In this document: positions 15,456 to 20,946 of the stretch, one piece after another
How the letters are laid out: each line of letters starts with the position of its first letter
How positions within the stretch are numbered: the stretch's first letter is position 1
Origin: a virus
Virus record (IMG/VR): IMGVR_UViG_3300025889_000790
Coordinates: 1-27,059 of that record
DNA: 27,059 nucleotides
Strand: one strand, 5' to 3'
Translations under genes and position numbers: made by a program
The notes under the pieces: generated by a model
The model's input: the letters and a program-made list of their open reading frames with translations, nothing else
What the model was told of the DNA's origin: nothing
Databases searched by the model: none

Positions 15456-16328
15456 TCACCTGGTGCTCTGTGAGCGGCTTTTGATGCTCGCCAATAGTTG
15501 CCTAGCGGTGGCATTGGGAACGCGGCTCAGAGAGCGTTTAACGGGTTCCTCGAAGTATCCGAGTCCTCGAGCGTAGTCTCGACGCTTCTCGCGGCAGTAT
15601 TTGACGTGATCAGCCAGGATCACCCGCCATTCTGCCTCGAGCAGACCGTGACTGATCCATCGACCCATGACTTGCTCCTCTCGCTCCGAAATTGTCCGAG
15701 GCTGTCCAAGTGTGTCGCCAGCTCTCAAAAAGTGATTACAGTAACGTCTAACCATTTCCTTAAACTCCCCGTTAACTACGTTAATGTTCTCGTCTAGTGC
15801 AACCTCAGAGGTTTCAGGTCGCGCAACCTCAGAGGTTTCACCTGGGCTCGAAAAAGTTGCACCTGGTACTGATTCACCTGCAACCCTAGAGGTTTCACCT
15901 GCAACTTCTGGGGTTTCACCTGTTTTAGGGCCTATTGGGATATCGTTAAGCGATGATTCCTCTCTCATTTCGATCTGATGCTCTGGCTTTTGGTTGCTCA
16001 TAGCCTCCTCTTCGGTTCGGATTGATTCGTCATAAATGATCTTGATTGACTGCGTTTTCTGATCCTGGCTGCGCTTGCGGGCATAAACCCAATAGCCCAG
16101 CTCGCGCAGTATCCGCATCTGCTTGTTCACTGCCTGCCGACTGATCCCCAGGTCGCTCGCTATTCGGTCCTGGCTGACAAAGGTAACGCCGTTTCTGTCC
16201 ACGTAACTGCACACGACTGCCAGCACTTGGATGGCTCGCGTTCGATTGATGCGCTTATCCATCACTGCGTTAAACGGGATGATGGAATACTTCCGCAGAT
16301 CCTTTGGTCTGATATCCGGCGGCCTCAT
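15456..16328 (-). CDS. Phage replication initiator, lambda O-like
   Basis: The protein has 290 residues, close to the 299 of lambda O. Residues about 15-105 form a winged helix: RAIQVLAVVCSYVDRNGVTF, then the recognition helix region QDRIASDLGISRQAVNKQMR and the wing after LRELGYWVYARK. Residues 137-178 are a low-complexity linker of repeated ETSEVA-type units, and the DNA encoding it holds five iterons. Residues 185-290 form a second helical domain rich in Arg and Trp (RWISHGLLEAEWRVILADHV). Domain order matches lambda O: origin-binding domain, iteron-encoded linker, loader-binding domain. It should bind the origin and recruit a helicase or its loader. The start shares ATGA with the preceding gene. 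Confidence 0.7.
   Translation of the reverse strand: MRPPDIRPKDLRKYSIIPFNAVMDKRINRTRAIQVLAVVCSYVDRNGVTFVSQDRIASDLGISRQAVNKQMRILRELGYWVYARKRSQDQKTQSIKIIYDESIRTEEEAMSNQKPEHQIEMREESSLNDIPIGPKTGETPEVAGETSRVAGESVPGATFSSPGETSEVARPETSEVALDENINVVNGEFKEMVRRYCNHFLRAGDTLGQPRTISEREEQVMGRWISHGLLEAEWRVILADHVKYCREKRRDYARGLGYFEEPVKRSLSRVPNATARQLLASIKSRSQSTR
15799..15918. repeat. Five 18-bp iterons inside the initiator gene: candidate replication origin
   Basis: The unit GCAACCTCAGAGGTTTCA occurs exactly at 15799-15816 and 15823-15840. It recurs with two changes at 15880-15897 and three changes at 15901-15918, and as a degenerate copy that keeps both ends at 15859-15876. Four copies are followed by CCTG. The unit contains the perfect palindrome AACCTC-A-GAGGTT. 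Starts are 24, 36, 21 and 21 bases apart, all multiples of three, which keeps the reading frame. An AT-richer stretch follows on the C-terminal-coding side at about 15735-15798. This is the plan of the lambda origin, which also lies in the initiator gene. Confidence 0.7.
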
Positions 16329-16609
16329 CGCCAGAGTCTCTGCAACCAGTAATTGGCGCCGCCATTCAGCCGGTAGATGTTATGTCCCTTAGCTGTCACG
16401 GTCTTGATTAGCTCGCTGTCTTCGACCATATCGTCTAATACCTGGCGAGCTGTACCCCGCTTGCACTTCAGATAGCTGATGATTTCTTCTGTCGTGAAGG
16501 CGCCTTGCTGGGCCACTGCGCTGCGCTTGATCGATGCTCTGATCTGATCGAACCGCTCGACCCGCTCGGCCTTCATCGTTTCTATATGCTCATAGTCCCA
16601 CTTACTCAT
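16325..16609 (-). CDS. Small winged-helix protein
   Basis: The protein has 94 residues. After a charged first helix (TMKAERVERFDQIRASIKRS), residues about 35-90 have the look of a winged helix: GAFTTEEIISYLKCKRGTAR as helices 2 and 3 (TT.EI..YL.....TARQ.L), then a wing ending NIYRLNGG. It may regulate the early operon or help the O-like initiator, whose start it overlaps as ATGA. The ribosome site is strong (AGGAGAGGAG before the ATG). No specific homologue is recognised. It is not obviously a helicase loader, so a lambda P equivalent is not evident in this window. Confidence 0.7.
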   Translation of the reverse strand: MSKWDYEHIETMKAERVERFDQIRASIKRSAVAQQGAFTTEEIISYLKCKRGTARQVLDDMVEDSELIKTVTAKGHNIYRLNGGANYWLQRLWR

Positions 16610-16637
16610 TCGCTCCTCTCCTTTGGTTAAAGCATGG

Positions 16638-17033
16638 TTAAAAGTTTAGTTCGATCTCGACCCTCGGCTCGTCTCCGTAGGTCTTCTCGGCTGAAATCAT
16701 GTGCACCTGGCTGTCATCCACATACGCTGCACCGTTCAATCCGTCCAGGATGATCTTGATCACGTTGTCGATATCCGGCTTTTTCGGCGTGATCTCGCCG
16801 CGCCTGGCTGCCTCCTGGCGTGCCCTGGGCCAGCTTTTGGGGATCGCATATACCGCCAGTATGTCCACCTGCACGTCTCTGCCGGTCGGATCCTTGATCT
16901 TTTGTCGCGCTGCCTCGCCTACCCGCTGCTCATAATCGAGCGTCGATCTCGGCGTGTATGCTCGGCCTCGAGCGAACCTGGGCCGACCCTTGGCTTTCGG
17001 CTGTCCTGGTATCGTGATGTTGACCCTACGCAT
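16638..17033 (-). CDS. rusA: RusA-like Holliday junction resolvase
   Basis: The protein has 131 residues. RusA family signatures are clear: the N-terminal IPGQPKAKGRPRFARG, and the core KKPDIDNVIKIILDGLNG followed by AYVDDSQV. Acidic residues D87, D89, D97 and D106/D107 correspond to the metal-binding set of E. coli RusA. The enzyme cuts four-way junctions symmetrically as a dimer, resolving recombination or replication intermediates before packaging. The gene starts inside the end of the upstream regulator gene (8-base overlap). It fits with the YqaJ/RecT pair on the other early operon. Confidence 0.9.
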   Translation of the reverse strand: MRRVNITIPGQPKAKGRPRFARGRAYTPRSTLDYEQRVGEAARQKIKDPTGRDVQVDILAVYAIPKSWPRARQEAARRGEITPKKPDIDNVIKIILDGLNGAAYVDDSQVHMISAEKTYGDEPRVEIELNF

Positions 17034-17229
17034 TCCTTTGCAACCAGTCGCTAACGTCCTGACTGACTGCGGGATGGCGCAACCCTTGGCGGCACAGCTC
17101 GACCACCATCGCCGCCTTGCTGATATTTTTTTCTTGCGCCTGGGCCTGAATTTCCTCGATTAAGTCCTCTGGCATACGCAAGTAGAACGACTGTAACTTA
17201 TTGTTTTCACTGGTCTTTTGGCGTCTCAT
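17026..17229 (-). CDS. Ribbon-helix-helix (Arc/CopG-type) regulator
   Basis: I chose the ATG at 17229, giving 67 residues. A longer frame starts at 17304, but its first codons would cover both divergent promoters and precede the predicted minus-strand start near 17257. Residues 11-18 (KLQSFYLRMP region) suit the DNA-contacting beta strand. Helix A is about 20-32 (EDLIEEIQAQAQ) and helix B about 36-50 (SKAAMVVELCRQGL), the usual Arc/CopG layout. Such proteins bind palindromic operators as dimers of dimers. As the first gene next to the divergent promoters it is the obvious candidate to control them. The ribosome site is weak (GGA eight bases ahead). Confidence 0.75.
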   Translation of the reverse strand: MRRQKTSENNKLQSFYLRMPEDLIEEIQAQAQEKNISKAAMVVELCRQGLRHPAVSQDVSDWLQRNA

Positions 17230-17260
17230 AAAATAATCCAAATTTTTTTGCATCAGAGGG

Positions 17261-17289
17261 TTGACTCTATCATCCGATATCGCTAATGT
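17261..17289 (+). promoter_or_regulatory. Candidate rightward early promoter
   Basis: TTGACT (17261-17266), a 17-base spacer and TAATGT (17284-17289) give a good -35 and a weak -10. Transcription would start near 17296 and read the plus-strand early operon, whose first ATG at 17332 has an AAGGAG ribosome site. The boxes overlap those of the leftward promoter, so both cannot be occupied by polymerase together. Confidence 0.5.
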
Positions 17290-17292
17290 GAA
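17264..17292 (-). promoter_or_regulatory. Candidate leftward early promoter
   Basis: Reading leftward, TTCACA (17292-17287, five of six) is 17 bases from TAGAGT (17269-17264, four of six). The start would be near 17257, in front of the ribbon-helix-helix gene, then rusA and the initiator. Its -10 overlaps the rightward -35, and its -35 overlaps the rightward -10. Confidence 0.5.
17274..17283. promoter_or_regulatory. Candidate operator, CCGATATCGC
   Basis: The perfect 8-bp palindrome CGATATCG (17275-17282) is centred between the overlapping divergent promoters. The extended 10-mer CCGATATCGC recurs in the opposite orientation at 15225-15234, in the candidate promoter of the packaging operon. 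A dimeric regulator such as the neighbouring ribbon-helix-helix protein could use both sites. Confidence 0.4.
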
Positions 17293-17331
17293 CACCGGAA
17301 TCAAGGTTAATCACAAACAAGGAGCAACAAC

Positions 17332-17907
17332 ATGAGCGCATACTTACTGGATCCCAAAGACATTGCGATGATCGCCAACGCTGCATTTCACATGACTTGC
17401 AAGCCACGCGTGTTGACTGAGTGCTGGCACAACGCCAATGACTTGGCTCGCGACCTGGCTGACGAGAACATCCGAAGCGTCGAGTATCGATACCCAGACA
17501 TGGGGCCTTGCGCTGGGATGGCTAACGCGGACTACATCTACAAGTGTGAGGTGGTCAAAGAGATCCCATACGCGACCAACCGAGACGGCGCTAAGGGCAT
17601 GTATAACCTGCTCGCGAAGTATGAGTACAACGCCTGCGAACATCCCGAGTGGCACGACAATGACGCCAACGCGGTCAAGATGCTGATCAACGTCATGATG
17701 AAAGAGGCAGCTCGCAAGATGGCCGCCCACATCAAGGAGGAAGAGGAGCATGTCGCCGACCTGGTGAAGCGGGTCGAGGAGTTACGCGGAGTGATCGCCG
17801 AGCGTGACGAGAAGATCGCCAAGCTCAAGAAGAACCTGGTCGCCAAGAACGCCAAGCTCGAAGCGGCCAAGATTGCCCTGGAAGAGAACCTCGAGCTCTT
17901 CGCCTAA
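17332..17907 (+). CDS. Early protein of unknown function with C-terminal coiled coil
   Basis: This is the first gene of the rightward early operon, 191 residues, with an AAGGAG ribosome site seven bases before ATG. The N-terminal 110 residues form a compact domain with several Cys, Tyr and Trp residues (ANDLARDLADENIRSVEYRY, then DYIYKCEVV); I do not recognise a family. Residues about 125-188 are a Lys/Glu heptad-like helix (EEEEHVADLVKRVEELRGVI onward), a likely coiled coil. The stop codon TAA directly touches the first base of the hammerhead ribozyme, so ribozyme cleavage would leave this message with a structured 3' end 51 bases past the stop. No enzyme motif is seen. Confidence 0.8.
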   Translation: MSAYLLDPKDIAMIANAAFHMTCKPRVLTECWHNANDLARDLADENIRSVEYRYPDMGPCAGMANADYIYKCEVVKEIPYATNRDGAKGMYNLLAKYEYNACEHPEWHDNDANAVKMLINVMMKEAARKMAAHIKEEEEHVADLVKRVEELRGVIAERDEKIAKLKKNLVAKNAKLEAAKIALEENLELFA

Positions 17908-17962
17908 CCCACTGACGAGGCCAGGTGATACTGGCCGAAACGCTCCAGGAGGAGCGTCTGGG
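17908..17962 (+). ncRNA. Hammerhead ribozyme, type I
   Basis: All core positions are present. Stem I is CCCA (17908-17911) with TGGG (17959-17962). The core CTGACGA (17912-17918) follows. Stem II is GGCCAG (17919-17924) with CTGGCC (17931-17936) around GTGATA. GAA (17937-17939) precedes stem III, ACGCTCC (17940-17946) with GGAGCGT (17951-17957) around AGGA, which includes the required A15.1-U16.1 pair. C17 is 17958, so self-cleavage is predicted between 17958 and 17959. All three stems pair perfectly (4, 6 and 7 bp). The open end is at stem I, hence type I. Stem I might be extended by TTCGC (17899-17903) with GCGAA (17977-17981) across an internal loop. It is transcribed with the early operon. 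Confidence 0.9.
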
Positions 17963-17985
17963 AAATCAACCAAGGAGCGAAAGAC

Positions 17986-18318
17986 ATGGGAATTAATATT
18001 GATGTTTACAGAAGAGCGGGAACGGATTGCAGCGCCAACGGAGTGAGCGCCAGGTTTGACCGAGTTTGCGTGATGAATGTCGAAGGTCCATTCGAGCCTA
18101 CCGAGGATCATCCTGGAGTGATGTTGATCGAGGGACCAAGCTGCGGCGGCAAAGGCAACCCGATCTTAGTGCCAGTCGAGTTAATCGATAGCGGTAAGTG
18201 GTATATGTTCGGCGGTAACTTTGGGCATACCAGCGACAGCCGATTCCGTGAAGCGGTCGAGGCGATGGTTCCTGGTTTTACTGGTGCGGTTAAGTTTCAC
18301 GATCGAGTCGAAGGATAG
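17986..18318 (+). CDS. Conserved early phage protein of unknown function
   Basis: The protein has 110 residues. It begins GINIDVYRRAGTDCSANGVS, continues with RFDRVCVMNVEGPFEP and has a KWYMFGGNFGHTSDSRFREA segment near the end. Proteins with this NINVYR..DC..NG.S.RFD.V...NV.GPF.P arrangement occur in many proteobacterial phages and prophages; I know of no function. The AAGGAG ribosome site is eight bases before ATG and lies 15 bases downstream of the ribozyme, so the processed message would begin with a 27-base leader carrying this site. No membrane segment is seen. Confidence 0.8.
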   Translation: MGINIDVYRRAGTDCSANGVSARFDRVCVMNVEGPFEPTEDHPGVMLIEGPSCGGKGNPILVPVELIDSGKWYMFGGNFGHTSDSRFREAVEAMVPGFTGAVKFHDRVEG

Positions 18319-18323
18319 ACGCC

Positions 18324-18518
18324 ATGAAGCCCATTATTTTTGCAGTTTTAATGGCTATGCTGATCTTGATGGTCAGCACAATGAGCTACCAGGATGAGAT
18401 CGAAGCCGAGCGCGTGTACATCGAGAACGTATGCGCTGGCGCCTGGCCCGATTACCAAGAGCTGAAACCAGATTGTGAGGTGACTTATGATCGAAGTGGG
18501 AAGCGTGGTACAGATTGA
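18324..18518 (+). CDS. Small membrane-anchored protein
   Basis: The protein has 64 residues. After MKP, one hydrophobic helix (IIFAVLMAMLILMVSTMSY, residues 4-22) is followed by a polar part of about 40 residues with two Cys (ENVCAGAWPDYQELKPDCEV). This suggests an inner-membrane anchor or uncleaved signal with a short periplasmic domain, perhaps with one disulfide. Similar small proteins with a CxxxxWPxY..L..DC pattern are common in phages of this kind; their role is unknown to me. The start follows the previous stop by five bases, and the end overlaps the next gene by 32 bases. Confidence 0.7.
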   Translation: MKPIIFAVLMAMLILMVSTMSYQDEIEAERVYIENVCAGAWPDYQELKPDCEVTYDRSGKRGTD

Positions 18519-18684
18519 GCGAGATGAATGGGTGGTGCTGAATGTCGGCATCCCTGGTAACGATGGCATTGCGCCATGTTGGTCAATGAACCTTAACGAC
18601 AAACATTGCACCAGCCTGGCACTGAATATTGGCGGCAACTTTTCCAGACTGTTTGAAGACCCGCCCGAACAACTCACAAACTGA
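18487..18684 (+). CDS. Small early protein of unknown function
   Basis: The protein has 65 residues and begins MIEVGSVVQIERDEWVVLNV, a beta-rich start of the kind seen in small SH3-like folds. It continues with CWSMNLNDKHCTSLALNIGG and ends in an acidic, Pro-containing tail. The start lies within the preceding gene and has an AGGTGA ribosome site, so translation is probably coupled. A short G5/C5 hairpin follows the stop. I do not recognise the family. Confidence 0.65.
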   Translation: MIEVGSVVQIERDEWVVLNVGIPGNDGIAPCWSMNLNDKHCTSLALNIGGNFSRLFEDPPEQLTN

Positions 18685-18691
18685 GTCCGAG

Positions 18692-18708
18692 GGGGTGCGA
18701 AGCCCCCG
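18692..18708. other. Intergenic G5/C5 hairpin
   Basis: GGGGG (18692-18696) and CCCCC (18704-18708) enclose TGCGAAG, 7 bases after a stop codon. There is no U-tract on either strand, so it is not a standard terminator. It could slow 3' decay or act as a weak block between the small genes and the recombination genes. Confidence 0.4.
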
Positions 18709-18734
18709 CCAACTAAAACAGAGGAGCGAACCTT

Positions 18735-19736
18735 ATGGCTAAACTTAGCCCCAATACCCATTTGTCTGGAAGTGTGCTTCCGGCATTCATGGGTTACTCA
18801 CCATTCAAGACACCCCAGGAGGTGCTGGCCGAGGCAATGGCTGCGCGTGATGGCATCGAGCCTGATCCCATCGACAGCTTGCAGATTGCTATCGGCAACG
18901 CGACCGAGGACGTTATCCTGGCGCGTGGCTTACGCATGATCGGCCTGGACCCTGATCGGATCTACAACCATGAGAACGGGACCGCAGCAAAGAAACACCC
19001 CGCACTCGATCTCTGGTACTCAGACGATGGCCTGATCAAGGTTGACGAGCCGTTGACCATCCGACACCAGCCCGAGCAAGGTATCAATGTGATGACCGAA
19101 AGTGGTCAGATTGACCTGTCTGGTCTCGGCGTCCTCGAGGCCAAGTTCACCACCGTATTCGAGCGAGCCGATGACCCGCCGCTGTATCGAGGACCAATCC
19201 AACTGCAAGCCGGAATGATGTGTCATGACGCCAACTTTGGCGTACTGATCACCTGCTACGGCGCTCGCAAACTGGTCGTGCATATCTTTCCACCGCATGA
19301 AACTACGCGAGCCGCCATCACCAACGCGGTCCACGAGTTCGAGCGGCACATTAGCGCGGGCACATTCCCCGAGCCAAAGAGCGCAGATGAAGCCGCTATT
19401 GCATTCAGTGAACCAGCCGAGGATGACACCATCTGCTTACCGGAAGGTGTGATACCGGCAATCGATAGCTACCTGACAGCCAAGCGTGTGATCGATGAAT
19501 ACACCAGGGAAAAGATGGCCGCCGAGCTAGAGATCATGCGATACCTGGCGAACAGCACCAAGGGTGAAGTCTATCATCCCGATCTTGGGACCACGTACAA
19601 AGTGCGCTGGCCCGTCCGACACTCGAAAGCAAAGCCAGCCGTGTGCTGTCCTAACTGTACCTACGAGTTACATCCGGCGAAGCCCGAGAGCAGTGCTCGC
19701 CAGAAAACCATCTCAATCAAAGAGGAGCAACACTAA
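18735..19736 (+). CDS. YqaJ-family (lambda-exonuclease-like) viral recombinase
   Basis: This 333-residue protein has the order of motifs expected for the YqaJ/lambda Red exonuclease family. A substrate-entry segment GSVLPAFMGYSPFKTPQEV lies at residues 12-30, and IGNATEDVI, with E58, at 53-61. The catalytic acidic pair is in WYSDDGLI (D97/D98), the E-x-K motif is LEAKF (E135, K137), and Gln residues lie in YRGPIQLQAG (151-160). It should chew 5' ends of double-stranded DNA to expose strands for the RecT partner, whose gene follows in a TAATG overlap. Near the C-terminus, VCCPNCTYELHP adds a small Cys cluster that may bind zinc, which is not part of the usual nuclease core. Confidence 0.88.
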   Translation: MAKLSPNTHLSGSVLPAFMGYSPFKTPQEVLAEAMAARDGIEPDPIDSLQIAIGNATEDVILARGLRMIGLDPDRIYNHENGTAAKKHPALDLWYSDDGLIKVDEPLTIRHQPEQGINVMTESGQIDLSGLGVLEAKFTTVFERADDPPLYRGPIQLQAGMMCHDANFGVLITCYGARKLVVHIFPPHETTRAAITNAVHEFERHISAGTFPEPKSADEAAIAFSEPAEDDTICLPEGVIPAIDSYLTAKRVIDEYTREKMAAELEIMRYLANSTKGEVYHPDLGTTYKVRWPVRHSKAKPAVCCPNCTYELHPAKPESSARQKTISIKEEQH

Positions 19737-20713
19737 TGAGCAAGTTACCATCACTCGCACCACAGAACATGACCGAGGCAATGGAGTTCAGCAAGATGAT
19801 CAGCCAGTCCGGTATGGTTCCAGGCGCCTACAAGGGCAAGCCGCAAGATGTCCTGGTCGCAATCCAATGGGGTTACGAGCTGGGTCTCCAGCCGCTCCAG
19901 GCGTTGCAGAACATTGCCGTTATCAATGGCAAGCCGAGCGTGTACGGCGATGCTGCGCTGGCCCTGGTCAAGAATGATCCGCGCTGCGCTGGCGTTAAAG
20001 AATGGATCGATGGCGATGGCGATGACCGCGTGGCTCACTGCCTGGTCAAGCGCCGGTATGCCGAGGAGATCGAGGAGACCGAGCGCACCTTCAGTGTGAC
20101 CGATGCCAAGCGCGCGAAGCTGTGGGGCCGCCAGGGACCATGGACCCAGTACGCCGACCGGATGCTGGCAATGCGAGCGCGAGGCTTTGCTTTGCGGGAT
20201 GCGTTCCCCGATGCACTCAAGGGTGTGATCACAGCAGAAGAAGCCCAGGACTACCCAGCCGAGAAGTCAGCCCCGCGTGATGTTACGCCTACGAAACCAG
20301 CTAACCCGCTTGATAACCTGCCGCCACCACCAGCGGATGATTATGAGGAATACCAGGCGATGGACGCGGAGCCTGAAGTGATCGACGTTGAGCCGGAACC
20401 AGTGCCCGAGCCAGTGCCCGAGCCAGTTCGAGAAGCAAGCCCGAGCCGCCCCGAATGGGTGGTATACCGGCACGATGGCGAGGCGTACAAGGAGGCTGAT
20501 GGTAATAGCATCTTTGTCGATGCTTACGAAACCATGATCCAGGTCTACGGCAAGAAGATGGACAAGGAGAAGACCGACCCCGCCGAGGCAGTCGCCATGC
20601 TGTACCAGATCCGCGACCGCAACAACGCGACCGTCAAGAAGCTCCAGGCGACCGACCGAGTGCGCGTGGTCAGTGTGCTGAACAAGATGATCAGCAAGTG
20701 GGAGGGCAAGTGA
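19736..20713 (+). CDS. recT: RecT-family single-strand annealing protein
   Basis: The protein has 325 residues. The first half carries RecT hallmarks: MTEAMEFSKMISQSGMVPGA, then KPQDVLVAIQWGYELGLQPL with QALQNIAVINGKPSVYGD and the ..RAKLWGRQGPWTQYADRM.. segment near residue 130. It anneals complementary strands and works with the adjacent exonuclease. After residue about 205 comes an acidic, Pro-rich linker with tandem PEPV units (encoded by a 12-bp repeat around 20392-20428). A separate C-terminal region of about 85 residues starts at EWVVYRHDG and is not part of the RecT core I know. The gene overlaps both neighbours by one to four bases. Confidence 0.9.
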   Translation: MSKLPSLAPQNMTEAMEFSKMISQSGMVPGAYKGKPQDVLVAIQWGYELGLQPLQALQNIAVINGKPSVYGDAALALVKNDPRCAGVKEWIDGDGDDRVAHCLVKRRYAEEIEETERTFSVTDAKRAKLWGRQGPWTQYADRMLAMRARGFALRDAFPDALKGVITAEEAQDYPAEKSAPRDVTPTKPANPLDNLPPPPADDYEEYQAMDAEPEVIDVEPEPVPEPVPEPVREASPSRPEWVVYRHDGEAYKEADGNSIFVDAYETMIQVYGKKMDKEKTDPAEAVAMLYQIRDRNNATVKKLQATDRVRVVSVLNKMISKWEGK

Positions 20714-20922
20714 AACAGCCAACGCCGATTCAACAACGGATCTACGATTATATTGCCGGTCACATCGACCGGCATGGCGTACCACCGGAACAGAAAAAGA
20801 TTTGTGAGGACTTCCAATTATTTAGAACCACAGTCTCACAGCACATCGCAGCTCTCGAACGTAAGGGGTTGATAACTAGGAAAGGTAGGGGGTTTAAAAA
20901 CAATATCGGATTAGTAAAATAA
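20710..20922 (+). CDS. LexA-type winged-helix protein (DNA-binding domain only)
   Basis: I start it at the GTG at 20710, which overlaps the recT stop as GTGA and has GGGAGGG a few bases ahead. The frame upstream to 20698 would include that ribosome site. The product is 70 residues. TPIQQRIYDYIAGHIDRHGV, then a helix-turn-helix (KKICEDFQLFRTTVSQHIAA) and a wing after LERKGLITRKGRGF, match the N-terminal domain of LexA (Q..I...I......G..P....I...........V..H...L..KG.I.R). The self-cleaving peptidase domain is absent. It may be a regulator of SOS-like or early genes; its target is unknown. Confidence 0.75.
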   Translation: MKQPTPIQQRIYDYIAGHIDRHGVPPEQKKICEDFQLFRTTVSQHIAALERKGLITRKGRGFKNNIGLVK

Positions 20923-20946
20923 GTCTTTTCCAGCGGGATATCATGG

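Noticed and set aside
17230-17304. Longer N-terminus for the ribbon-helix-helix regulator
   Set aside because: These codons cover both divergent promoters and lie upstream of the predicted minus-strand start near 17257.
17459-17500. CTGACGA inside the 191-aa gene
   Set aside because: No stem II hairpin, GAAA element or closing stem follows; this is coding sequence only.
20267-20785. Minus-strand frame of 172 codons opposite recT
   Set aside because: It is antisense to recT and the LexA-type gene; the Leu/Val/His-rich translation mirrors the acidic Pro-rich linker on the other strand.
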